From assembly GCF_036711975.1 (NCBI RefSeq), contig NC_091971.1:15569501-15633500 (forward strand): a stretch of 64,000 nt of DNA, in the 5' to 3' direction. How positions within the stretch are numbered: the stretch's first letter is position 1; the number at the start of each line of letters is the position of its first letter. Below the pieces are notes generated by a model. The model had not been told where the DNA came from. It saw nothing but the letters and a program-made list of their open reading frames with translations, and made no database searches. Below, piece after piece: positions 11,501 to 23,500 of this stretch. The stretch comes from Onthophagus taurus (taxonomy: Eukaryota; Arthropoda; Insecta; Coleoptera; Scarabaeidae). The position numbers were made by a program, and so were the translations under genes.

Positions 11501-14500
11501 TTTTATGTAAAGCACCTCGCACAGTCTAAAAATATTCTCGAAGTTAAGATACAGCCATTGGCGTACAAGTTATAAAATGAAAAATTAAGATATTGCAATT
11601 TTTCGAGATTTTATTGTTTTCAACACAAAATCTTCCTTATCTCGAGAACTATTCGAGTTACAGAATTTAACAAAGAATACCTTTTTTATATAAAACACTT
11701 CACCCAACCTAAAAATGTTCTCGAAAATGAGATGTAACCAGTGGCACAGAAGTTATAAGAGGAAAATGAAGATATTGTCATTTATCTGGATTTTATGGTT
11801 CTCAACAAAAATCTTTTTTATCTCGAGAACGGTTAGAGATACAACTTCTAATAAAGAGTACCTTTTTTGTGTAAAGCACCTCACATAGTCTAAAAATATT
11901 CTCGAAGTTAAGATACAGCTATTGGCGTAGAAGTTATAAGACGAAAAATTAAGGTATTGCAATTTTGCACGATTTTATTGTTTTCAACACAAAATCTTCT
12001 TTATCTCGAGAAATATTCGAGTTACAGAATTTAACAAAGAATATCATTTTTATGTAAAATACTTCACCCAATCTAAAAATGTTCTCGGAAATGAGATGTA
12101 ATCAGTGGCGCAGAAGTTAAAAGAAGGAAAATGAAGATATTGTCATTTATCTGGATTCTATGGTTCTTAACACAAAATCTTTTTATCTCGAAAACGATTC
12201 GAGATACAACTTTTAATAAAGAGTACCTTTTTTAAGTAAAATACTCCAAACGGTCTATAAATACTCTCAAAAGTAGAATATAGCCAGTGGCGCTGAAGTT
12301 ATAAAATATAAAATGAAGATATTGTCATTTATCTTGTTGCAGTTTCGTCTAGTTTTGTAATTCATTAATTAAACTATAATTTTTTTAGAGTTGCTTCGTT
12401 AGTTACATCAGCATCAAAAAAGTTCATTTTGTATCTTGGATCCAAATAAGTTGACATATCTTATTCAGCTTTCTTATTAATTTCATTTTTATTCAAATAT
12501 CGCAAGAATGAGGGGAATCACTATATATCAATTTTATTTTACCCAAAATTGTAACTTATCAATCTTCTCAAAATCATATTTGGCAGCAGAATCATTTTTA
12601 ATTTTCAAAACTTGCTCTTGTAGTATTTCTGGTAGCTTATCTATTTTAACATAAAAAGGATCTTGAATTTAACGCTGAAGTGTTGCAAATAGTTTGATAT
12701 TTTATTCTTCATATTATCAATGTCCTCAAAAACCTCCTTAAAACGCATTTCTTTTGAGACTGAAAATAATTTGGGAAAGCAGAAATTGAGAGTTGTAATT
12801 TTTCAATATACATCGTGATGGTATCTCGATGATAAATTATGTTCGATTGCAATTTCAAGTTTAGTGAATTCAAGGATTCGAAAATATCCGATAGATAAGT
12901 CAATACTGCTAGGGCAGTTGGTTTTTTGAATTCATCTCTCTACAAACTGCTGAAACTATAATTTCTTTAGGTACTCTTATAAAGACTTAAAATTTTAACT
13001 TAACCATACATACTTCTTATCAAATCTGGTCCTGAGACTTTTCTAAACATGCGATTCGGTGTTATTTTTGCTCAAAGGAGATATGTCAGGTTCTTGGCAG
13101 GTCTCAATTACCAAGGTTGTAGCTAAACATTATGATTAATGCCATCTAGAATCAGCCAGCATTTCTGTTTTTCTGATCACTTCAACATAATGTTGTTTAT
13201 AATCGAACATTATTAGTCATTGCTATTATGAATTTGATTGAATTTGATTTAAGTCTAATTATATTGGAATATACCACGTAGTATATGAAACCTTAGACTT
13301 GGTTACAAAAGCGAAGAAACCGAGAAAATTGAGCAGCGTTAAGAATATCTTGAGATACAGAAACACTTTTCTATTTATTATTTGAAAATAGAAAATGAAT
13401 GGGCATGTTTTTTTGAAGGTCAATACATAAATCTTAGAAACGTCATTTTTAAGGTTGTCAAACGTCATTTTGACGTTTAAGTTGTCAATTTTAATGCAAT
13501 AGATTTTAAAACATCATAATAAAATAATATCATTATAATACAGCAAATATTAATCCTATTGTTAAATTTTTAACAATTTTTTGAAACAATTTTATTTAAT
13601 AAAGTTCCTTTCCAGTTGAAGTTAAACTTTCCTTTTTGCAAACTTTCTCAAGGACCCTTCTCTTTCCGGACAATAATTCGCAATACGATAACTGTGAGAG
13701 TGTATAAGACTACACTAAATATAGAATAGACCAACAAGTGTTTCAACAAAGTGTATTAGGTCAAATAAACAATAAAATGCAAGCGTTCGAGTTCACACCA
13801 ACTAAAATTAAAGAGCGCTTCCCTTCGTAATCGCGCGAAATGACTTGTGACTATTTCACAAAGCAAGTAATTTGAAAAGAATTTAATCTCGAAATGAGAT
13901 TTTGCGATTTCTATTTTTTTTTAAATAACAAAACATACGATCCTACGATAATCGTATCGATAAAGTTTTTTTTTGATAAACGGTGTTTTAATATCTATAA
14001 TCTCTACTAGAACGTGTTTCGAGAAGCATTTTATGATTTAAAATCTCACATCCTCGTGAGAAACCCTAGAAAATTAATCCGCTTGGGAGTTCCTTTACTA
14101 CCACGTGTTATGAATTTTGTTACAAAAATTTAAAACCACAAAATACAAAGATAACATTTCTTGTTCAATTTTTATGATTCTTTAGCGGAATTAAAAACAA
14201 TCCTTCAAAATGATATATAGATTTGGAGATGGTCCAAATGCGCTTGTGACAAATCCTTGCAATGACCTTTTAAAACAAAACAAGAATCAAAATCCCATTT
14301 TATCCAAAGTCTCATGAAACAACAACAAAATCGAAAAATCAAACCTGGAAAAAACTCAAAATATGTATTTTTATATTCCACGCCATTACAACCACGTTAT
14401 TTTTAACACAACACTATAAAAAGTTGCGGTAAACGCGTCGGATTACATGACATTTACTTAAAATTTTTTTTTTAAACTATCCTCGAGGTCATTTAATAAT

Positions 14501-17500
14501 AAATAACGTCAATAATCGACAATAGTAAACAACCTCATTATGTTTGAAAATAATTAGAAGCAACGATCCTAAAAACGTTTATGAGTTATTATAGATTAAA
14601 ACAGAACGAAAATCGAAAATAACCAACAAAGTGAAAACTTCGTCGAAATGTTTTTCTATTTCGAGCGGACGAAATTGGAATCGATGCCAACGATCTGATA
14701 TTTTACGTCGTACCCTAACCTGTCTTATAAAAATAAATGGGAAAGGAATGGTAGATGAAGTGAATGAACTAAAAACTCGGTTTTAAAAATCCCGAATGTT
14801 TGGTTTTTAATGATAATGCGTTCTTTTAGAATTATGAAATCATCACATCTGGTTAATGAATAATCGTCGCGATAATTACACAAGATATAGTTGCGTCATA
14901 TATGCTTAAAAATAATTTGAAAGATGAAAATTAATAAATATATGGAAGCGTTTTAAAATTTTAGTGGAAGAATACAATTAAGAGTTCCTTTAAGTACAAT
15001 ATACGTAAGTCTGGAGTCAAAGTTTACGAATTTAAAACAGTTTCTCATGAGGGAGGTCAAAGAAGTCTTCAATGGTATCTCAAAGTATATGTAAATGCTG
15101 TGTTAGCTTCGTATTGCTGTGTTTCTGACTCATATTATCAAGTATTGTATTGAAACTAAGATATTTTGCAAAACAGCAAACGTCGGCCCTATTCCAAAAA
15201 TTAGTTTATTGCAAGAAATTCCATAAATATTTCAAAATAACAACGTGTTAAGCTATCCGAAATGATCTTCTTCTGTATCATTTCTCCCAGATGCCATCAC
15301 AGCGTTATGATCCATCTTTTAAAACTACGTCTGTTCTTTGCCATATTTTTCACTTCCTGCACTCTATCTCCTCCCATTTTATCCTTGCCCTGCCTCTCCT
15401 TTCCATATTCATTAGGTACTTTTCTGGAAATTCTCTCTTCTGGCATTCTGACTAAGTGTCCATACCAGCTCAGCTGTTTGTTTTCTATTTCAGTTACCAG
15501 CGGTATTTGTTCTAAATCGAGTCTTATAGTTTTGTTTCTAATTCGATCCATTCTTGTTTTCAGCAATCTTTCTTAAAAATTTCATTTCAGCTGCTGCTAT
15601 TTTTAATCATCGGATTACCGATGACAGATCCGAAATGATGTTTTATCTAAATTACAATCAAGGTTTAAACATCAATCATTAATCTAAAACTTTTAATTAC
15701 CTTGACATTAAACTTATTATGGTCTGTATTATAGCGGTATTGGTAATAATTCCTTCTTCTTTTAAATATTAAAATAATAAACAAATAAATATAACTTCTT
15801 ATCTTGCAAAATTCAATTTATTTCAACGGAACCGGTTTCGACTAGTTTTACTTAGTCATCTTCAGCCGAATGGTCAATAAAATAAAATCAACATCACAAT
15901 CTTCTTTTAAGACTGTATCTTTTAATCATAGCTGTTTCGGCTATTTAATGATAGCAATAATTGATAGCAGTTTATCTATTTGGGTATTAAGCAACTAATG
16001 AAGTTGTATATAATATAGATGGATATCATCATAGCTATGCATGATTAAAATGTCAATTGGTTGACCAATTGTAACCTGATCGCAGTGTGTTATTTGCAAC
16101 TAGACAGTAGCAAATGATTCCATGATGCCAGCTAAATTAATGAACCATTTTGAAACAAAGCATTGATAGTTTCAATAAAAAAACATAGCTTTTTAGGAAT
16201 AATGAGCGACAATTAAAAAATTTCAACTCATAACTTAAAAAGGTTATACATATCTTATTGTGAAAGAACTCATTCTAGCAGCCATGGATATGCACATGCT
16301 ATGTTATACAGCTGTGTGTAACTAGTCAGACAATTTTGCAGATTTGCAGATTTTGTAATCAAGACAGCAGAAAAAAATTTTGAAATTAAATTCGTTTTTT
16401 GACATAAATAACATTGAATGTGTTGGAGTTAACACAGACGACGTCCGGACCATGTCTGAACAAATAACAGATCTGAGGACGAGAATAAAGCAATCTCCAT
16501 CTGCAGATTGGTATCATGGTGCCATTTATCGAAAAGAAGAGGTTACCAAAAGAAATCCTGTGGAATTAAAAAATGCCTTGGTTGATACACCATTTTGTCC
16601 AAAGGAGGATGTTCAACTAATCATGAGTTATTTGCAAAATCTTTTAAGAACTTTCAGATAACGCTATCCTCTTTCTGACAAAAGTAAGGTATGGATTCGG
16701 GATTCTTACACCATCTTTGTTTCATCTCAGTTCTTTTAACATTGTCTTTAGTTATAATTCATTTATGAATGAGTATAAATGATAGAAAATTAATTTTTTA
16801 AAAAGGTATTGTTTCAACAATCTTAGTCAAAATGCGATTATTATATCTGGCGTGAAGTATGTTTGAGTACTCGTTCCAACATATTCCTTCCAGCTACAAA
16901 TAATTAAGTAAGGTATGATCCTCTTTGTGTTTATAACTCTTTTATATCAATCAACTTTTCATTTAAACTTGTTTCTTTTAAATTTGAGGTCCAAATTCTT
17001 CATTTTTTTTTTCAACATGCGATTTCCAGCGCAAATTAACGTCTATATCCTAATATTTTGCTATATTGGCATGTCATAGTTGGATATTGTTCATGGTCAG
17101 ATGTAGCCTCATTAGACTTGATTCACCATTATTAACTGAGGTGTGTATGTAGATTTATTGCCGCTTCTTCGTGTACTTTATCCACAGTCATTATAGTAGC
17201 AGTATCATCAGCAAAAGCGGCTATCGTATCATCCTTTAATTCTGGCATATCACTGATATATTATAGGTAGAGGACTAGCCCTAGCACGCAGCCTTTTGCG
17301 TTTAGAGTAAGCGTTTTCCTGATTAATTCTGAAGGCTAGATCTAAGATATAAGACTTCAGCCATTGTAAAAGCTAAGTAAGAGGATGGTTTATATATTGT
17401 ACACTCTATCAAATCTTGTTTCTTATAAAACCTTGGGAAGTGAAACGAGACTTTTTTACATATTTTTGCGACTGTGTATCAAAGAACACATAAAGGATGT

Positions 17501-20500
17501 ATGTGTGACGTACGAGGATTTAAATTTACAAGTCTCCACGTTAATTAGAATGCGAAATAAATAAAGTGATGCCAGTATATTGATTAAATGACCAACATCT
17601 GGCTACTTTGTATTCATGTTCAAAACACATGACTTTAGGTCATGTCAATTTTACCGTCAATATCTTGGACATTTTACTTGTAAACCAGTCAAATTTAACT
17701 GGTAACCTGATGAGGTTATGTGCCTGCTAAAAAATTTCGATGATATTCAAATACAGGAATTTCGGGATAATTAGCTATGAGTAGAGGAAATATATTATGT
17801 AACGAAAGTGATGATTGAAATTGTGAAGCATTAGCGACAACAACCTAAGTTTTTCAAAAATATCTGCCTAAGCGATGTTTCTTATGGTAAAGATGTACAG
17901 GGTGGGCAAATTTGGGTGTTATTATAGGCTATCTCAGAAACTATAAGAGATACGAAAAAAGTAGGTGCCATGTCCCGGTTTCTTTTTTCGAGATTAACCC
18001 AATCCCGCAAACACCAAACCTCTATCTTCTTTTGTTTTTAAGTTATAGCCAAAAAGTCAAATTTTCGTGATTTCAAAAAATGCTCATATTTCGTTTATTT
18101 TTGAAATTAGAGGAATGAGGTTGATACGTTCTTAAGACACTTTTTTAAGTAGAATATACTGCCGTTGAAAAATTTTAAAAATATTTGATGATTTTTGAGA
18201 TACAACACAAAGTTGTATTTTTTTAAATACAAACTATAGTAGATTATGGTGTTACTGAAAAGAGCATATTTTTAGCTTTCCAATGATGTATTGCACGCAT
18301 GGTGTATTTGGGGAAAATAAGCGTTATTTTTTAATTCTAAAATATTAAAGATTAATATTCAAAATTTTAATTATAGTAGGCGAGGAAAACGTTAAATGCC
18401 ACTTAGTTACTATAGTAACGTGAGTTTACTGATCATTTCATTCATGAATTTTTCGAAACGAGTTTCCGGCTTAAAAATTCCTCATTATTTTTAAATACAT
18501 AAAGCGATAAAATTAAAAAATGATTCTTTGAAAATGATAGATAAGGCTCCATATCCCATATAAACATCGTTTCAATGGAAAGTCCACTGCTCAGTTTATA
18601 ATCCCTAATCTTCCTCTATCTCACCCAATTTCAAAAGAAAAGGTTGCTAATATGAAAAAACTTCTAAATCGCATGGTTGGGGAAAACTGGTAAGATACTA
18701 CCGAAGATTTCATTCATTGATACCCAACTGTTCTAACCTTACAACCAGTAAGTTTAGTAGAAGAAGATCACATAGTCTGTGACTGTTTACTTCCTGAAGT
18801 TGTTGTTCATATTTAATTATTCATTAATTAATACGTTTCTTGTATATGTTTTTAATAAACAAACTTTATCTACTAAATCATTTTTATTGGTGAACAAAGT
18901 CAGGGATAAGACACTGCGAAATTTAAATCAACTATTCAAAGTTTTTATTCGTTGGTACAAAACCAACTTTATCCTGCATAAAGCTAGGTGTCCACTTGAG
19001 AGAAACTTCTGAGAGTAACTCTCGATATCTACTCTCAACTCTGTGTCCACTTGAGACTGTTTTAGCTTTCCGAGAGCATCTATAAAACTTCCGAGAGCTT
19101 CCTCTCAGACAGTTCTCTCAGGACCGTGTCCACTAGTGAAATGTGTCCGTGCTGTGGAAAGTAAAATTTATTTTCTTTCAGTGCTTGGTGTTTGTAAACA
19201 TGGATGTAAACAAAATTGCAAGTGCAACAGTGTTGTACAAAATTTCAAAAAAAAAAAAAACAAACTGAAAAAAATAAAAAGAAGCTGTTGGGTGAAATCA
19301 TGGATTTGGCGTAGATTAGAGCTGGGTGTCAACAAATATCTACATTCGTTGTCAAATTGTTAGTTATTTGGCATACTGGATTCACAAAAAAGTGAACTCG
19401 ATTGCTTTAATGGCACTTATAAATGCAAACTAGAAGTTTATTGTCGTACACGTGATAGCTTAATAGTGGCTTGGCAGTATTTTGGAAAATTATTAGAAAA
19501 TATAAATTTAAACGCCTCAATTGTTGTAAGAGACTAGATATTGCTGGCAGAAGACTAAGTACTACTAATGAAAGACTAGATGTTGCAAATGAAGCAGATT
19601 CTTCTTACAGAAGACTGCACACTACTACCAGAAGACGAAATACTGTTGGTAGAAGACTAGATATTGCTGAAAAAGATTAGATATTGCTGGCAAAGTACTA
19701 AGTATTGCTAGTGAAAAACTAGATATTGCAAATGAAGCACATCCTTCTTACAGAAGACTACACACTACTACTAAAAATCAAATACTTTTAGCAGAAGACT
19801 TAATTTTACTGTCAGAACACCAAATTATGTTGTCAGAAGTTACTATTACTAATGGTACAAATCCCGTTTAAATTTCTGTCCAATACTTGTTAAAATTGCA
19901 TCCTTCGCTTCCCGATTTCTGTGTTCATTAGATGTGATATTCCAAAGAATTGAATTTTCTTCATACACTTCAATTAATTCAAATATTTCTTTTTGGGACT
20001 ATTTTCTTTTATGTGTTATCTTTAAACGTGTTATATTGAGAAAACTCGCAGCTACTCGCAGCAAAATTCGAACCTTGTTTGGTTTTTGACAGTTACTCTC
20101 ACGATAGATAAATTGTGCGTGTCCACTTGAGTACAAATCTCAACGTGTTTACTCTCCGAAAGTTTGTGGGGACTCTCTGATAGTTACTCTCAGATGCGTG
20201 TCCACCAGAAAATATACTCTCGATAGCTTCTCTGGAGAGCATTTCTCGCAAGTGGACACTTAGCTTAATGGTACAAGACCAACTTTCTGTCATATTCGTG
20301 CAAAACCATACAGCAATTAGGTAGTAATTACTGTCCGAACCCGCCTACTATAATTAAAATTTTGAACTTTAGCGCTTACTATTTTGGAATTGAAAATTAA
20401 CGCTTATTTTCCGCAAATACACCATACATGCGATACATCATTGGAAAGCTAAAAATATGCTCTTTTCATTAACATCATAATCAAGTATAGTTTGTATTTA

Positions 20501-23500
20501 AAAAAATACAACTTTGTGTTGTATCTCAAAAATTATCAAATATTTTTAAAATTTTTCAACGGCAGTATATTCTACTTAAAAAAGTGTCTTAAGAACGTAT
20601 CAACCTCATTTCTCTAATTTCAAAAATAAACGAAATATGAGCATTTTTTGAAATCACGAAAATTTGACTTTTTGGCTATAACTTAAAAACAAAAGAAGAT
20701 AGAGGTTTGGTGTTTGCGGGATTGGGTTAGTCTCGAAAAAAGACACCGGGACATGGCACCTACTTTTTTCGTATCTCTTATAGTTTCTGAGATAGCCTAT
20801 AATAACACCCAAATTTGCCCACCCTGTACACGTAACCTAAGCTGAGAAAGCACTTTTCTGTTTCAAAATATTGTGAAATGTCTTTATCAGTTGAAAGTGA
20901 ATGATACAATACCATAACCATATATTGCTGGTTTGCTAATGGATACTTTTAGACTTAGAAACACAGTGTAACATGTCTATTATAAGCACTGCTGCATATC
21001 CCTGATGATAAGATGAACTTTTTTTGATCTTGACCTATACAGGAGAAATTGAAAAAAATTTGTTGAGGATTATTTTGGAAGACATAGCGTATGAAACATA
21101 TATCCTTTCACGTGGATATGGTACGTGGAACACTAAAGGTACACCAAAAATTTGTACAAGAAAGTACAATGAACTGACAAGGTACTATGGCTTGGTTATC
21201 TAAAGACATTCCGAGTCTGTGGAAGATATGAATAAATAAAATTGGACAGATTACTATCATAAAAGTTACTATCTGGAAGACTGAAATAGTTGGTGTAAGT
21301 GAAGTAAAGTTGGGTACAGCTTCATACTTAACAATTTCGTTATCAAGTCCACCGCTGAGTTTAGACATTAAAGCCTATTTGTCAAGATTTACCCTATAAT
21401 GAGCTTCTCGAATGATGCAGAATCACAAAATAATAACGTGTGGTTAAATCTGGTAATTTGGAATTTTCCTCCGAATCTTCACATTGTACAACGATAGCAA
21501 CTGAAGGTACAACTTCTTTGCTGTTATAACGTTATTTGCTGCTAGTTTATAGACGTGACCGAGTATCTGCTACTGTCGATTCCACTACATTTCGACTTTC
21601 TGTTTTATGCGCCGACTGTCCGGACAAATTCGTATAGAAATTCCCCAATACTTCGCATGGAGAGGACAATGGACCGCCTTGGGTTGGACATATTCGCCGT
21701 CACACCGCACAACTTCAAACAAATTATTCGTAATGCTGTGCTCGCCCTACCAGTTGTGTGATTTTGAGTACATTATCTCGTTGCAGCGACTTGAGTTCTG
21801 CCTTGAAATGGATTGATCACATATGATTAAGGCCATTAATTGATCGATTTTCAATTTTGTGTTCATACAATTATTGTATATAAAATGTATTATAGTGTCC
21901 TGTTGCTACCCCCGTGTGTGTAAATAAATAAATAACCTTTAATAACGGATTTATACTAATTTTGAAGATTATGGATTATAGATTTAATTGGCCAACAAGC
22001 AAAATTGCAAACGCACAGCCGCAATGCAGCCAGAAATAACGCATTACAGAGAGAAAAGGGCAAACTTGCATGATATGTACGCCTTGTCAAAAGAGGTTTT
22101 TTATGGTCCTGGAATAGCACATTAATTGTAAATATTATGCTGTTGCTGCAACATAAAAGTTATAAAAACTTCAATCGCATTTTTCGATTACTCAAAATCT
22201 ACTTAACAGGTTCAATTGTGCTCGAACTTTGTACACATATTAATCACATACATAGTTGCCATCTGAAATAAAATGAATCAAATGCATTTATCATTATGCA
22301 TTTTTGTATATTCTATGCGTTTCCTTTTTCTGCATTACATGATTACATAATTCTGCACATTACATCCAAGATTCTTAATAATTTTCGTGTAGTTTCTAGA
22401 TACATGACTCTTTCTGATATACATGCAATGTAGTGAATATTCTTCTGCACTTCGACTAAAATTTGTTTTTCATTTTAGCCTTTGATACCAAATTATTGTT
22501 CAGTAGAATACAACAAACAGAAAATATTATTTTATTGAAAATATTATTCGTGAAACGATAAAATAATTCTATTTTATGTATTAAATTAATCAACAGGAGT
22601 ATTTAAAAACTTGGAAGCGTGCGTTTGATAAAATACCTAAAATATTTTTTAAACAATACCGAATAAACAGATAAGGAGACATAACTTAAACATTCCTGTA
22701 TACGTTTATAAACAGACTATAAAAAATAATTCGAAATAAAAAAAAATTCCAACAGTTCAATTAACTTTCGCTGTTTTGGATTCGTTCTAATAATTATACG
22801 ATGTATTTCGAAAAGAATTGTGCAAAAAAGAATTACAGGAACTAATTAAAAAGATTTAAAAAAACAGCAACAACACAGATGTAGAAATTTCTTTAAGGAT
22901 ATCTCGTTTAAAGCATTAAAATTTAATTCACATCCTTAACAAGTTCTAATTACTCTTATTGCATTCGCAATTAATGAATTTCTCAGTTTTATAATTAATA
23001 ACGTACCAGTTTAAAATCAATGCATATTTTCACAACACCTTGACCCAGATTCCTTATAATCTAAACATATCTACGAAACACGTAGTAAAAAGATCTAAAT
23101 GAGTTTAATGATTTTATAAACAAAACAGAGTGCATTTTGCACAATAAATGTAAATGTAAATACTAAAAATAAATGTAAATGAAAGTTGTAACATAAACTC
23201 AACCCACATAGAGATATAGAATTGTAGGAAGTAAATCTAACTTTAAAAAAAATTGCAGATATACGATTTCCCAACCTTTTATAGTAAGGGAAACCAGTTG
23301 AGCTCTTATTCCTTGTATGAGAGATAACAAATATAGTGGGGATAAAATATTATACCATAGTTGTTGCGTTATCAATTAAAAAAAAACATTATGTAGTAAC
23401 ATGTAGTAATCACTTTTATGAAACCCCGCTTTTTATGTTAAAAGAGATAAAATCAAACGGAATTTTTTTATATCTATATTAAGCGCCGATATTAAATTAT

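Larger units (their letters stand above)
9026..13250 (-). mobile_element. hAT-family transposon relic, copy 1, carrying satellite array A
   Basis: The left end CAGTGGTGGAACGGATATCC differs by one base from the terminus of two complete copies (43337 and 48480). Inside, minus-strand transposase pieces remain: VELDYYLQCPTPKRDTNSC near 9110-9180 (the start of the hAT C-terminal dimerisation region), RIGTVTM near 9240, then after the array DMSTYLDPRYKMNFFDADVT (~12460-12400) and YLSDIFESLNSLNLKLQSN (~12895-12840). Compared with the other copies, ~3.07 kb of tandem repeat is inserted between codons for ATRD and FIYRIGTVTMRL. No right terminal repeat is found, so the element is truncated and its right limit is uncertain. 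Confidence 0.75.
17898..20826. mobile_element. Foldback-type MITE, copy 2, with nested Harbinger-type insertion
   Basis: It has the same termini (CAGGGTGGGCAAATTTGGGT and its complement) and TA duplication (17896-17897, 20827-20828) as the copy at 667-2285, with ~490-base inverted arms. Its centre is interrupted by the element at 18982-20265. Without that insertion it would be ~1.65 kb, matching copy 1. Confidence 0.88.

Noticed and set aside
9095-11962. Repeated short minus-strand ORFs beginning MQYLNFSSYNFYANGCILTS
   Set aside because: They recur with the 364-bp satellite period. The frame is a by-product of the repeat and is interrupted in most units.
21108-21368. Possible GPI-anchor ethanolamine-phosphate transferase tail
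   Set aside because: Only loose resemblance in a hydrophobic stretch with broken flanking frames. Not enough to name a family.
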